64,000 nt of DNA from Planctomycetota bacterium (GTDB lineage: Bacteria; Planctomycetota; Phycisphaerae; Phycisphaerales; Zrk34), in assembly GCA_016125255.1 (NCBI GenBank), contig WGMD01000002.1, positions 186,001 through 250,000 on the forward strand, given 5' to 3'. The first letter of the stretch is position 1. Each line of letters opens with the position of its first letter. Position numbers and translations under genes: made by a program. The notes under the pieces are model-generated. The model had not been told where the DNA came from. It worked only from the letters and a program-made list of their open reading frames with translations, and made no database searches. Positions 49,751-58,654 of the stretch are shown here, piece after piece.

Positions 49751-50554
49751 TCAGTTGTTCGAGAGCATTCGCCACGCGACGGTCTGAAACAGCTTGTAGT
49801 CGGAGGCGGTGGCGGAGTAGGAGGTTCCGCCCTTCAGGTCGCGGATCGTGAAGCTCGGGTCGTCGTAGAAGGAGACGGAGCCGTCGAGCTTCAGGTCGTT
49901 GTAGCCGGTCACATGATGGAGATCGACGCCGCGTGCGGGATCGGAGAAGGCGTCGGCCTTGAGCGCGATCGTGCCGGGGTCGGTGACGTTGGCGGAGCGC
50001 CAATCCTTGATGAAGGCGGACTTGTCGGCGTCGAAGGAGCTGTTGTAGTGATAGGCGGTCTGCATGTACCTCTGCGCCGCGGGGACATCGGATTCCTTTT
50101 CATACCATCCGCCGCCGGTGGGGCTCAATTCGTTGCCGGTCTGCTGATATTTGAGGACGCCGGTCCAGCTCGGGCAGTAGAAGGTGCGGCCGTCGTGCAG
50201 ATAACCGCGGCGCACAAGGGCGCCTTCCTTGGTGTAGGATCCGCCGTATTCGCTGCCTTTGGACGGGTTGGTCCATGTGCGGATCCAAAGGGCGTAGTGG
50301 CCCGTGCCCCCGCGATTGCCGGCGTCGGCCTGCTCGTCATAGATGGGCTGGCCCTCGACGAACGAGCCCTTGTGATCGATCGCCCACTGATAATGCGCCA
50401 GGTGCATCTGGTGCAGGTTCGATCCGCAGGCCACCCGTCGGGCCGTCTCGCGCGCCGCCGCCATCGACGGCAAGAGGATGGCGATCAACATCGCGATGAT
50501 CGACACGACGACGAGCAATTCGATGAGCGTAAAGCCGGTGCGGAGGCGATTCAT
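49751..50554 (-). CDS. DUF1559-like protein with prepilin N-terminal methylation motif (cassette 2)
   Basis: A 267-residue pseudopilin-like protein with a normal short leader ([20 protein letters not shown]), a hydrophobic helix ([18 protein letters not shown]) and a C-terminal domain with a D-G box ([12 protein letters not shown]). It is the paralogue of the cassette 1 protein, which lets the abnormal long leader of that copy be recognised. Cleavage should occur between Gly and Phe by a prepilin peptidase encoded elsewhere; GspE and GspF are at 59-62 kb. Confidence 0.92.
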   Translation of the reverse strand: MNRLRTGFTLIELLVVVSIIAMLIAILLPSMAAARETARRVACGSNLHQMHLAHYQWAIDHKGSFVEGQPIYDEQADAGNRGGTGHYALWIRTWTNPSKGSEYGGSYTKEGALVRRGYLHDGRTFYCPSWTGVLKYQQTGNELSPTGGGWYEKESDVPAAQRYMQTAYHYNSSFDADKSAFIKDWRSANVTDPGTIALKADAFSDPARGVDLHHVTGYNDLKLDGSVSFYDDPSFTIRDLKGGTSYSATASDYKLFQTVAWRMLSNN

Positions 50555-50621
50555 GGTTCAGCCCTGTTGATGAGCCACACATGGCGCTCGCGGCCGAGTC
50601 GCCGGATCGTAATCCGAAAAG

Positions 50622-50651
50622 GCGTTCGACGCACTTTCGTGCGCCGAACGC
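50622..50651 (-). promoter_or_regulatory. GAAA-loop hairpin with T-run in the cassette 2 prepilin leader
   Basis: On the minus strand GCGTTCGGCGCAC, loop GAAA, GTGCGTCGAACGC (one mismatch in 13), then CTTTTCGG. It lies between the PEP-CTERM gene and the prepilin gene, equivalent to 36590-36617 in cassette 1. It is probably a terminator or attenuator. Confidence 0.6.
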
Positions 50652-50684
50652 ATGAAGCTCGATCCGCCTTGAGTCCGAATCACT

Positions 50685-50712
50685 CGAACACGAAGCCCGC
50701 CAAGGTTTCGTT
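50685..50712 (-). promoter_or_regulatory. Conserved element upstream of the cassette 2 prepilin gene
   Basis: On the minus strand AACGAAACCTTGGCGGGCTT and CGTGTTC; cassette 1 has AACAAAACTCTGGCGGGTTT and GGGTTC at 36676-36651. About three quarters of the positions agree. It may be a promoter recognised by the cassette sigma factors, or simply shared ancestry. Confidence 0.4.
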
Positions 50713-50774
50713 ACGGCGGATCCAGCGCCCGCCCCGCAACCCGGCAACGCACCGGGCGGGGGTGATCCATTTCA

Positions 50775-51689
50775 TCATCGCCGCCGCCGGCGATGCATCA
50801 TGCCCAGCGACAAAAGCCCCAGCCCCGCCGGCAGCGCCGCAGGCGCGGGGACGACGATCACCTGCAGAAGCTTCACATTGTCGAATCGATAGTTGGTGCT
50901 GCTGGTGGTCTGTATCGCGACGGTGTTGAAATTCCTGTAGGGCGAGGTCGTGTCGATCCCGCTGGTCTGTAGCGCGTTGTCCAGATAGAACTGGACGTTG
51001 ATGCCGGTGGCGACATTTTCGAGGACGAGCTTGAGGGTATGGATCGCGGTGTCGCTGATCAGGCCGCTCGCCGCGGAGCCCAGCGTCGTTGACCCGCCGC
51101 CGCCGAAGGAGTTGGTGCCTTCGGACACGCTCGATCCGGCCGACGCCGTCCCTGTGTTCAGGGATGCGTAATACCCCAGCAAGGCGTTATGTCCGAGATT
51201 GTCGGCGGTGACGACGCCGCCGGCGGTCGTGTCTTCGAAGAGCCCGAAGTTCCATGCTCTGGGATTGGGGATCGCGGCGTTGAAGCGAAAGTCCATCGAC
51301 AGCTCGAGCCGATTGCCCAGTCCGACCGGCAGGACAGCGTTGCCGTCTCCGTCGGAAGCCGTGCCCGCGCGGGGATTGTTGTCGGAGACGTCGGCGTCGA
51401 AGACGCCCGCAATCCGGACGTTGGACGTGCCGGGGCTGAATTCGAGCATGTTGCCGTTGGCGCCGCCGGCATTGACGACGGTGAACGTGCCGAAGTTGCC
51501 GTTGGTGAACCATGCGATGTCGGCGGTGTTGCCGGCGGCGGTGTCATTATCGCGCGTCGCCGTGCCGCCGATGTTTTCGAACGTGTCGTTGAAGTAGACC
51601 GTGTCGGCGTGTGCCGCTCCGCCGGGCCATGCACTCATCGCCACGATCGTCGCGGCGAGGACTGCACGCTTGCTGATGAGTCGCACCAT
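50775..51689 (-). CDS. LamG-like exported protein with PEP-CTERM-type tail (cassette 2)
   Basis: A 304-residue surface protein. A signal peptide (LAATIVAMSAWPGGAAHA) is followed by a concanavalin/LamG-like beta domain (YFNDTFENIGGTATRDN; LELSMDFRFNAAIPNP; TLKLVLENVATGINVQFYLD) and the sorting tail PAPAALPAGLGLLSLG with a terminal Arg run. ATG 51689 has GGAG seven bases upstream; a longer frame to 51740 lacks signal-peptide character. It occupies the same position relative to FecR as the cassette 1 PEP-CTERM gene but is not obviously homologous outside the tail, so position and anchor are conserved rather than the fold. Confidence 0.88.
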   Translation of the reverse strand: MVRLISKRAVLAATIVAMSAWPGGAAHADTVYFNDTFENIGGTATRDNDTAAGNTADIAWFTNGNFGTFTVVNAGGANGNMLEFSPGTSNVRIAGVFDADVSDNNPRAGTASDGDGNAVLPVGLGNRLELSMDFRFNAAIPNPRAWNFGLFEDTTAGGVVTADNLGHNALLGYYASLNTGTASAGSSVSEGTNSFGGGGSTTLGSAASGLISDTAIHTLKLVLENVATGINVQFYLDNALQTSGIDTTSPYRNFNTVAIQTTSSTNYRFDNVKLLQVIVVPAPAALPAGLGLLSLGMMHRRRRR

Positions 51690-51838
51690 TGAAAATCTCC
51701 TTACGTCGAACCATTCTTCTTCCCGCCGGCGGCGGAACATCCGTCGCCGGGGCGCCTCGTGAGCGGTCTGCAGTTCCTCTCACCAGACTCGGGCCGATTT
51801 TTCCAACACGATCGCGGCGGGTCTCCCCGGCGGATCGA

Positions 51839-53179
51839 TCACGGCGCCGAAGCGCCGGCCTTTCGATCGACAGCCGAACGGATGAGCACGCGGATTTCGT
51901 CGGGCGTCGTCGTCTGAAAATGAATCGTGACGGTCTTGCGATCTTCGCTGAGCGTGAAATGATCGTCGCGCTCGGGGCCGCGATGATCGAACGCCTCGTG
52001 CGGCTCGTCGGGCAACGCCAATTCGCTGTCGGATGTGTTAAGCCCCTCGGCGAGGATCACGCCCAGCACCGGGCGATCGAAGGTGACGCTCGCATCGATC
52101 GTCGCCCCGCTCTCGGCGACGGCGTCGGCGTGCAGCAGGTAGCTGTCGACGATCGCATCGGGCGGAAGCTGCCCGGGCTTGCCTGTGCCGAGCGTGAACT
52201 GGCCCGTCTGCGTGACGGCGACCCAGCGCCGCCCCGCATCCACGCCCCGCCGCTCCGCCATCACGAACAAGTCCGTATCCGAATCGAGTCCGCCGTCGCT
52301 CAAACGAACCGGCGGAAAGTACACGAGCCGCACATTCGGACTGTGCGACGCGATCCCGGAGGGCGACACGTTCGACACCACCCATCCGTTTTCCGATAGC
52401 CGCCCGACCTGACCTATGTGCATTATCGCCGTCTGCGTTCCGCTTTCGACGCGCACGCGCCCTTCCGTCACCAGCACCGTCGGCTCCAGCTTCGGCAAGG
52501 CCGTCAGTTCGAACCGCGTGCCCAGATCGATGACACGGGCGTCGTCGGACACGTCGACCGTGAATCCGTGCGCTTCGGGGCGGACGTACGCTTCGATCTG
52601 ACCGGCGTTGAGTCGACCGCGATTGACGCCCGTCATCTCAAATGCGCAAGGCCCGTTCAGATCGACGACCGCCGACGACTTGAACACGACCTGCGCCCGC
52701 CCCGTCGTCAGATGGATCAATCCCGCCGGCAGATTCTCGCCCAGCGCCAGCGGCTCGCCGTCGAACTTCGCGTCGTCGGAACGGTCCGAGAGCATCGCCA
52801 CGCCGCGCCTCCCGTCGCTCATGCCGACGAGCCACGCCTCATCAGAATGCTGGGCGCGCTGCAGGAACGCGCCCAGCGTCAGAGCCATGATCACCAACGC
52901 CGCCGCCGCCGCATATCCCAGTCTCAACCACCAGACCCCGCCGGCCCGCGGCCCTGCAAGCTGATCATTGTCCGTCTTTGCCCGAGCGGCCTCGGCGATG
53001 AGGCGCGATTCGTAGCACATGAGCACAAAAAGCTGACGCAACGACGCGCTGGCTTGGAGCGACGCACGCATCGACGCGCCCTGCTCCTCGCTCATGTCGC
53101 CTTCCAGATAGCGCAGCACCAGATCGGAAAAATCATCCGGCCGGTCGACGCAGAGAATCGGCGCCAGCGGATGCGTCAT
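51839..53179 (-). CDS. FecR-domain transmembrane protein (anti-sigma-like, cassette 2)
   Basis: A 446-residue homologue of the cassette 1 FecR protein without repeat insertions. The N-terminal cytoplasmic helical domain (FSDLVLRYLEGDMSEEQ) precedes the membrane helix (LGYAAAAALVIMALTLGAFL) and the FecR domain (VDLNGPCAFEMTGVNRGRL; VIDLGTRFELTALP; VTEGRVRVESGT). The C-terminal extracellular domain probably senses a signal. It overlaps the sigma stop by 4 bases (ATGA), a coupling that fits a sigma/regulator pair. Confidence 0.92.
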   Translation of the reverse strand: MTHPLAPILCVDRPDDFSDLVLRYLEGDMSEEQGASMRASLQASASLRQLFVLMCYESRLIAEAARAKTDNDQLAGPRAGGVWWLRLGYAAAAALVIMALTLGAFLQRAQHSDEAWLVGMSDGRRGVAMLSDRSDDAKFDGEPLALGENLPAGLIHLTTGRAQVVFKSSAVVDLNGPCAFEMTGVNRGRLNAGQIEAYVRPEAHGFTVDVSDDARVIDLGTRFELTALPKLEPTVLVTEGRVRVESGTQTAIMHIGQVGRLSENGWVVSNVSPSGIASHSPNVRLVYFPPVRLSDGGLDSDTDLFVMAERRGVDAGRRWVAVTQTGQFTLGTGKPGQLPPDAIVDSYLLHADAVAESGATIDASVTFDRPVLGVILAEGLNTSDSELALPDEPHEAFDHRGPERDDHFTLSEDRKTVTIHFQTTTPDEIRVLIRSAVDRKAGASAP

Positions 53180-53709
53180 GACTCACCCCCGCGCTCGGCG
53201 ATGCCCATCCGATGACGGATGCACTCGGCAAGCTGACGATGAATGCGCGTCATGGCGACGTACACCGCGTTGAGCTGACGATTGAGCTGCTGCGCGATGA
53301 CGCTGGAGCGGATGCCCTCCGCGTAACGCATGCGGACAAGCTGCTGCGCGTGCGGCGTCAGCTCCCGCATGCACGTGCGCAACGCATCGACCATCTCCGA
53401 TGACTCCACCGCCTCCAGCGACTGCCAATGCTGCTCCAACAGATCGAGCATCTTCGCATCGAGAACCATCGGCCGGCGCGCCCCCTTTTCGACCGCCTTC
53501 AGCGCCCGGTGCCGCGCGGTGAGGCGGACCCAGGCCGCAAGATGATCGGCGTCGTTGATCTCGTCGCGTTTCTCCAGCGCGAGCGTGCACACTTCCTGAT
53601 AGACATCCTCCGCCGCATGCTCATCGCGCACGATCGACAGGATGTACGCCAGCAGTCTGGCGCGATCGGCGATCAGCGCCTGCACAAGTTGCGCGTGGTC
53701 GAGCGTCAT
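53176..53709 (-). CDS. ECF-type RNA polymerase sigma factor (cassette 2)
   Basis: A 177-residue sigma factor paralogous to 39345-39872 (LLAYILSIVRDEHAAEDVYQ in region 2; MRYAEGIRSSVIAQQLN and AVYVAMTRIHRQL in region 4). ATG 53709. The 120-base upstream gap is AT-rich, with a 12-bp palindrome CTGTTGCAACAG at 53797-53808 that may be regulatory. Together with FecR it probably switches the cassette on in response to an extracellular cue. Confidence 0.94.
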   Translation of the reverse strand: MTLDHAQLVQALIADRARLLAYILSIVRDEHAAEDVYQEVCTLALEKRDEINDADHLAAWVRLTARHRALKAVEKGARRPMVLDAKMLDLLEQHWQSLEAVESSEMVDALRTCMRELTPHAQQLVRMRYAEGIRSSVIAQQLNRQLNAVYVAMTRIHRQLAECIRHRMGIAERGGES

Positions 53710-53796
53710 GCACCTGGTTATCCCGCACCTTTTGCGAAACTGTACACAAAATATATAAAAACGCCATCAAAATCCGCCCGGTTGGATTTATAATCG

Positions 53797-53808
53797 CTGT
53801 TGCAACAG
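53797..53808. promoter_or_regulatory. Palindrome CTGTTGCAACAG upstream of the cassette 2 sigma gene
   Basis: A perfect 12-bp palindrome about 90-100 bases before the sigma start, in an AT-rich intergenic region. It is a candidate operator; no other copy was noticed. Confidence 0.3.
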
Positions 53809-53829
53809 AATTTTAGGTTTTTTATCGGC

Positions 53830-54348
53830 TCAGCCAGTCGGGGCGAAGCCGCTGTTTTTGAGCAGGTTCATGAACTGGTCGGTGAAGACGAAATTGTGCT
53901 CGGGGAAGCCCAGGCCGCGCATGTTCTTGTCGATGTGGGAGAACATCAGTTCGATGGTGCCGATGACGGTACCAGACGCTTCGCTTCGCTCAGCGTCGGC
54001 GTGGTGGGCGTGATCGAGAAGGGTCACTGTGCCGGTGGTCGACGCGCCCGAGTCGTCAATGCGGTCGATGGCGGCGGAGTAGATGAGCGTGTGACCGGGG
54101 TACACGTCGGCTTCGAAATTCGCCTTGCCGATTTTGGCGAGGATGACTTTTTCCTTGAAGTCGCGGGCGTGGCCGACGAGGATGCCGGCGGTCTGGGCCA
54201 TGCCTTCGACGATGAGCGAAGCGGGCATGATCGGCGTGCCGGGGAAATGATCGTGCAGATGCTCCTCGGCGAGCGAGACGTTCTTGACCGCCACGCACCG
54301 CGCGCCCTTTTCAAGCTCCAGAATCCGATCGATCCAGCACCAGCGCAT
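53830..54348 (-). CDS. FabZ/FabA-like hotdog dehydratase with an in-frame repeat insertion
   Basis: A 172-residue hotdog-fold protein (LAEEHLHDHFPGTPIMPASL; VEGMAQTAGILVG; FEADVYPGHTLIYSA). The His of HDHFPG corresponds to the FabZ catalytic His. The loop DHAHHADAERSEASGTVIG contains residues encoded by a family A repeat (53969-54002), which lengthens the beta-strand connection near the C-terminus. It is third in a FabZ-ACP-FabZ set and probably handles beta-hydroxyacyl-ACP, possibly for a specialised lipid. Confidence 0.88.
   Translation of the reverse strand: MRWCWIDRILELEKGARCVAVKNVSLAEEHLHDHFPGTPIMPASLIVEGMAQTAGILVGHARDFKEKVILAKIGKANFEADVYPGHTLIYSAAIDRIDDSGASTTGTVTLLDHAHHADAERSEASGTVIGTIELMFSHIDKNMRGLGFPEHNFVFTDQFMNLLKNSGFAPTG
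53969..54002. repeat. Family A repeat, copy 3, 34 nt (inside fabZ-like gene)
   Basis: GTACCAGACGCTTCGC joined through TT to CGCTCAGCGTCGGCGT. It has lost the longer variable centre of copies 1 and 2 but remains in frame as A-D-A-E-R-S-E-A-S-G-T. Confidence 0.85.
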
Positions 54349-54349
54349 G

Positions 54350-54436
54350 AGTGGAGTGGGGAGTTGGGAGTTCGGAGTGCGGAGTGAGGAACGCGGGGCA
54401 TTTTACTCCGCACTCCCAACTCCCAGCTCCGCACTC
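54350..54436. repeat. Word-like GGAGT repeat forming a hairpin
   Basis: GAGTGGGGAGTTGGGAGTTC and similar words are followed after about 30 bases by the complement (ACTCCGCACTCCCAACTCCC). It fills the gap between the ACP and FabZ-like genes and could act as a transcription or processing signal. Confidence 0.65.
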
Positions 54437-54438
54437 GG

Positions 54439-54819
54439 TTACTTGAGTTTGGCTTCGACGAATTTCACCACGGCTTCGACGGTGAAGATCTCGCCGACCT
54501 TGGCGACTTGCGGGTCGCCTTCGAAGTTGGCGAAGTCGGCATGGGGCATGCGCTTTTTCAGTTCGGTCATGCCCTGCGCGGTGACCTTGCCGTCCTGGAC
54601 GTATTCGGCGTTCTGGAGCACGTTGTCCGGGAACAGTTCGCCCTGGCTGATCTTGATGCCGAAGGCCTTTTCGAGGCGGAAGACGATGTCGAGGAAGTCG
54701 ATGGACTCCGCGCCGAGGTCGCCGGTCAGGGTGGCGTCCGGGGTGACTTCGTCGTCATCGACGCCGAGCGCGTCGACGAGGACTTCGCGGACTTTTTCAA
54801 AGATTTCATCGTGCGTCAT
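54439..54819 (-). CDS. Acyl carrier protein
   Basis: A 126-residue ACP. The phosphopantetheine site is Ser in GDLGAESIDFLDIVF (D-S-L replaced by E-S-I). The protein is longer than the classic 78 residues, with an insert after helix 3 (GMTELKKRMPHADFANF) and a final helix ending in FVEAKLK. ATG 54819 has GGAG upstream. It lies between two FabZ-like genes, so it probably carries the acyl chains both enzymes act on. Confidence 0.92.
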   Translation of the reverse strand: MTHDEIFEKVREVLVDALGVDDDEVTPDATLTGDLGAESIDFLDIVFRLEKAFGIKISQGELFPDNVLQNAEYVQDGKVTAQGMTELKKRMPHADFANFEGDPQVAKVGEIFTVEAVVKFVEAKLK

Positions 54820-54838
54820 GGGCTTGCTCCATCGTCTT

Positions 54839-55234
54839 CTAATGTTGGGCCGGTGATTTTTGAGCCGGCCGCAGTGTAAACCGTCCCTGCACCGCCACGT
54901 TGGCCTCGACGAGCCCGCGGCCCTGGAAGCTGTGACGATCCTGATCGCTTTTGAGCAGTTCGACCTCGACGCGCAACTGCTGACCCGGACGGACCATGTT
55001 ACCGTACCGCACATTGCGGACTTCCGCCAGCACCCAGGGCCCCTTTTCGGGCACTTTTGAGCCAAGCAGCTTCCGGGCCGCCTGCACCATCGCTTCGAGC
55101 ATCATCACGCCCGGCAGCACCGGAAACGTCGGGAAGTGATCCCCGAGGTACTCCTCCGCCGCCGTGACGTTCTTGATCGCCGTCAGCTTGTCGCCCTCAG
55201 CGGCGATGACCGTGTCAATGAGTTCGAATCGCAA
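54839..55234 (-). CDS. fabZ: 3-hydroxyacyl-ACP dehydratase (FabZ-like)
   Basis: A 131-residue hotdog dehydratase removing water from beta-hydroxyacyl-ACP. The catalytic His is in YLGDHFPTFPVLPGVMMLEAM and the second active-site acid lies in the following helix. The start is TTG at 55234 with GGAG nine bases upstream; no ATG is available before the conserved core. It is first of three co-directional genes (FabZ, ACP, FabZ-like) without ketosynthase or reductase partners in view. Confidence 0.9.
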   Translation of the reverse strand: MRFELIDTVIAAEGDKLTAIKNVTAAEEYLGDHFPTFPVLPGVMMLEAMVQAARKLLGSKVPEKGPWVLAEVRNVRYGNMVRPGQQLRVEVELLKSDQDRHSFQGRGLVEANVAVQGRFTLRPAQKSPAQH

Positions 55235-55308
55235 GCGCTATTGCTCCAGTCGCCGCCGCGACAGTAGTCCGGTAGCGTAATCGGATCAAGTTCCCATCGC
55301 AAGGGGAA

Positions 55309-55388
55309 GTGGCGATGTGGTGATATGGCGATGTGGTGATGTCCGAAGGCCTTTCACATCGCCATATCGCCGCTTCGCATATCACCAC
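55309..55388. repeat. Word-like GCGATGTGGTGAT repeat forming a hairpin before uvrA
   Basis: Near-tandem GGCGATGTGGTGATATGGCG words are followed by the complement (CACATCGCCATATCGCC...ATATCACCAC). It lies between the divergent fabZ and uvrA genes. Confidence 0.65.
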
Positions 55389-55477
55389 TTCCTACTGGTC
55401 TGCCCGCATTGGCGACCTGACACGTGGGCGTTATCATGGATCGTTTGCCCACACCTTGAACCGATGCGCACCACACC

Positions 55478-58402
55478 ATGACCCCCAAGTACCTGTCCAT
55501 CCGAGGCGCCCGCGAGCACAACCTCAAGGGCGTCAACCTCGACATCCCGCGCGACAAGCTGGTCGTCATCACCGGCCTGTCCGGCTCCGGCAAATCCTCC
55601 CTCGCCTTCGACACGATCTACGCCGAGGGGCAGCGCAAGTATGTCGAGTCGCTGTCCGCGTACGCCCGGCAGTTCCTGGAGCAGATGCACAAGCCGGACG
55701 TGGAGGAGATCGAGGGCCTGCCGCCGACGATCGCCATCGAGCAGCGGTCCGCATCGCACAATCCGCGCTCGACCGTCGCCACGACGACGGAGATTTACGA
55801 CTATCTGCGATTGCTCTTCGCCCGGGCGGGGCAACCGCGCTGCTGGCACCCGATGGGCAAGGGCAAAGTCTGCGGCAAGCCCATCGAAAGCCAGTCGGCT
55901 TCGCAGATCGTCGAGACGGTGATGGGTTACGCCGAGGGCACGAAGCTGATGGTCCTCGCCCCGCTCATCCGCGGCAAAAAAGGCGAGCATGTCGAAGTCA
56001 TCGAGTCCATCAGCAAACAGGGCTTCGTCCGCGCGCGCATCGACGGCAATGTCATGGACCTGCGGCAGGCGCCGACGCTGGCCAAGAACTTCAAGCACGA
56101 TGTCGAAGCGGTCGTCGATCGGCTCATCGTCAAGGAAGCCATCCGCTCCCGACTCGCCGACTCGATCGAAATCAGTCTCAAACTCGCGCAGGGTCTGGTC
56201 ATCATCGCCACGCTCGACGAGAAGGCCAGCAGCGAGGACAAGGAAGTCTGGACCGATCAGCTTTTTTCCGAGAAGTACGCCTGTGCGGAGCATCCGGAAT
56301 GTTCGCTCGAAGACCTGGCCCCGCGGCTCTTCAGCTTCAATAGTCCCTACGGCGCGTGCCCGGAATGCGACGGGCTGGGGACGATCATGGAGTTTGATGA
56401 GGATCTGATCGTGCCGGATCAGACGCGTTCGCTGGAGGATGGGGCGATTGATGCGTGGCGCAAGCATGGCAAGCGGATGAACATTTACTATGGGCGCACC
56501 ACGCGCCAGTTCTGCCGCAATTTCAACATCGATCCGGCGACGCCCTACAAGGATTTGCCCAAGGCGATCCGCGAGATTCTTCTCCGCGGCACGACGGACA
56601 AGGATGAGAAAAAATACGCGGCGCACTTCGAGGGCGTGATCCCGAACTTGCAGCGCCGATGGGAAAAGACCGACAGCGAATACGTCAAGCAGCGGCTGCA
56701 CGCCTACATGAGCGAAGCGGCCTGCGAATCCTGCCACGGCGCCCGACTCCGCCCCGAAGCGCTCAATGTTTTCCTCCCTCTCCCTCCGGGAGAGGGCCGG
56801 GGTGAGGGTGCTCGGCAGACGGGCGCGCCCGATCACGTCAACATCGCCGACGTCGTCGCCATGACCATCGGACGGGCCGTCCCCTTCTTCGAGAAACTCC
56901 CGCTCAACAAGGAAAAGACGCTCATCGCCGAGCCCATCCTCAAGGAAGTCCGCGCCCGACTTGGCTTCATGTCCAACGTCGGCCTCAACTACCTGACGCT
57001 CGATCGACAGACCGGGACGCTGTCCGGCGGCGAAGCGCAGCGCATCCGACTCGCCACGCAAGTCGGCTCCGGACTCGTCGGATGCTGCTACGTGCTTGAT
57101 GAACCAACGATCGGCCTGCACCAGCGCGACAACGACCGGCTCATCGCCACGCTGCGCCATCTGACCGACATCGGCAATACGGTCATCGTCGTCGAACATG
57201 ACGAGGACACCATCCGGGCCGCCGACTGGATCGCCGACATCGGGCCCGGCCCGGGCGTGCATGGCGGGCGCGTCGTCGCCACCGGCGACTACAACCAGCT
57301 CATCGCCTCGCGCGATTCGATCACGGCCAAGTATCTGACCGGCGAATGTCAGATCCCACTGCCCGATCATCGCCGCCCGCTCAAGGCGGACAGCGCGCTG
57401 GTCGTCAAAGGCGCTCGCGAGAACAACCTCAAGAACATCGAAGTGCGCTTCCCGCTGGGCGGGCTTGTGTGCGTGACGGGCGTGAGCGGGTCGGGTAAGT
57501 CGACGCTCGTGAATCAGATTCTGCTGCGGGCCGTGACGCGCCATCTTCACAACACGCGTCAGAAACCCGGGGCGCATGACCGCATCAACGGGCTTAATCA
57601 GGTGGATCGCGTCATCGAGGTGGACCAGTCCCCGATCGGCCGCACCCCCCGGTCCAACCCTGCGACATACACGGGCATCTTCGATCTGATCCGTACGCTG
57701 TACGCCATGACGAAGGAGGCGAAAATCCGCGGCTACAAGGCCGGCCGATTCAGCTTCAACGTCAAGGGCGGGCGCTGCGAAGCGTGTCAGGGTCAGGGGA
57801 CCAAGAAGATCGAGATGCATTTCCTGCCCGATGTGTATGTCGAGTGCGAAGTGTGCAAAGGATCGCGGTACAACCGGCAGACGCTGGAGATTCTTTACCG
57901 CGGCAAGAGCATTGCGGACGTGCTCAACATGACGGTCGAGGAATCGCTGGAATTTTTCGAGGCGTTTCCGAAGGTGACGCAATTGGTCCGCACGCTGCGC
58001 GACGTCGGCCTCGGGTACGTGCATCTGGGTCAGGCGAGCACGACGCTCTCCGGCGGCGAAGCGCAGCGCGTCAAGCTCGCCACCGAACTGGGCAAGAACG
58101 CCACCGGCCACACACTGTATGTACTCGACGAACCGACGACCGGCCTGCACTTCGCCGACATTCACAATCTGCTCAACGTGCTCAATCAGCTCGTGGAGCG
58201 CAATCAGACCGTGCTCGTGATCGAGCACAATCTGGACGTGATCAAGTGCGCCGACTGGATCATCGACCTGGGCCCCGAAGGCGGCGAAGGCGGCGGCACC
58301 ATCATCGCCGAGGGCACCCCCGAACAGATCGCCGCCAACCCCAAAAGCCACACCGGCCAGTACCTCGCCCAACACCTCAAACGCCCCGCCGCCGCGGGGT
58401 GA
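55478..58402 (+). CDS. uvrA: Excinuclease ABC subunit A
   Basis: The damage-recognition ATPase of nucleotide excision repair, 974 residues with two ABC modules. Walker A motifs are [14 protein letters not shown] and [13 protein letters not shown]; signatures are [12 protein letters not shown] and [12 protein letters not shown]. Zinc-binding Cys pairs occur at CPEC (first module) and CEACQGQG with CEVCKG (second). Between [16 protein letters not shown] and [13 protein letters not shown] the protein carries an extra [16 protein letters not shown]-type segment of about 18 residues encoded by a palindromic repeat (56776-56796 and flanks). ATG 55478 lacks a clear Shine-Dalgarno but fits the conserved start ([14 protein letters not shown]). 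Confidence 0.97.
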   Translation: MTPKYLSIRGAREHNLKGVNLDIPRDKLVVITGLSGSGKSSLAFDTIYAEGQRKYVESLSAYARQFLEQMHKPDVEEIEGLPPTIAIEQRSASHNPRSTVATTTEIYDYLRLLFARAGQPRCWHPMGKGKVCGKPIESQSASQIVETVMGYAEGTKLMVLAPLIRGKKGEHVEVIESISKQGFVRARIDGNVMDLRQAPTLAKNFKHDVEAVVDRLIVKEAIRSRLADSIEISLKLAQGLVIIATLDEKASSEDKEVWTDQLFSEKYACAEHPECSLEDLAPRLFSFNSPYGACPECDGLGTIMEFDEDLIVPDQTRSLEDGAIDAWRKHGKRMNIYYGRTTRQFCRNFNIDPATPYKDLPKAIREILLRGTTDKDEKKYAAHFEGVIPNLQRRWEKTDSEYVKQRLHAYMSEAACESCHGARLRPEALNVFLPLPPGEGRGEGARQTGAPDHVNIADVVAMTIGRAVPFFEKLPLNKEKTLIAEPILKEVRARLGFMSNVGLNYLTLDRQTGTLSGGEAQRIRLATQVGSGLVGCCYVLDEPTIGLHQRDNDRLIATLRHLTDIGNTVIVVEHDEDTIRAADWIADIGPGPGVHGGRVVATGDYNQLIASRDSITAKYLTGECQIPLPDHRRPLKADSALVVKGARENNLKNIEVRFPLGGLVCVTGVSGSGKSTLVNQILLRAVTRHLHNTRQKPGAHDRINGLNQVDRVIEVDQSPIGRTPRSNPATYTGIFDLIRTLYAMTKEAKIRGYKAGRFSFNVKGGRCEACQGQGTKKIEMHFLPDVYVECEVCKGSRYNRQTLEILYRGKSIADVLNMTVEESLEFFEAFPKVTQLVRTLRDVGLGYVHLGQASTTLSGGEAQRVKLATELGKNATGHTLYVLDEPTTGLHFADIHNLLNVLNQLVERNQTVLVIEHNLDVIKCADWIIDLGPEGGEGGGTIIAEGTPEQIAANPKSHTGQYLAQHLKRPAAAG
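56776..56796. repeat. CCCTCTCCC-TCC-GGGAGAGGG palindrome inside uvrA
   Basis: A perfect 9-bp stem followed by CCGGGGTGAGGG. This word is a common dispersed palindrome in high-GC bacteria that reads as [11 protein letters not shown] when translated. It is in frame in a loop of UvrA. Confidence 0.85.
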
Positions 58403-58432
58403 TTCAATCCCCGTGTCGTCATAGAATGCCTC

Positions 58433-58654
58433 ATGCAGCCGCATGACGCTCATTCCGTCGCCCGTGTCGATCGCAAGTCATTTTCGGTATCATCGCTCCG
58501 GGACGCCGACGACAGCCCCGCATACTGGCGCACCCGGACACCTCACGAGCGGCTCGAGGCCCTCGAATCCCTTCGCCAGCAGATGTACGGTTATGATCCG
58601 ACTACCGTCCGACTTCAAAGAGTTCTTGAGATTGCTCAGCTCGACCGGCGTTGA
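58433..58654 (+). CDS. Small conserved protein, possible antitoxin-type partner
   Basis: A 73-residue protein ending in a charged, helix-rich region (AYWRTRTPHERLEALESLRQ; GYDPTTVRLQRVLEIAQ). Small proteins of this pattern often precede nucleotidyltransferase genes. It overlaps the following gene by 62 bases in another frame, which suggests translational coupling. The function is not known; antitoxin is an inference from gene arrangement. Confidence 0.75.
   Translation: MQPHDAHSVARVDRKSFSVSSLRDADDSPAYWRTRTPHERLEALESLRQQMYGYDPTTVRLQRVLEIAQLDRR

Noticed and set aside
55382-58453. A 1023-codon open frame on the strand opposite uvrA
   Set aside because: It is antisense to a certain uvrA, has the Arg/Asp/His-rich composition of a high-GC shadow frame, and shows no domain.
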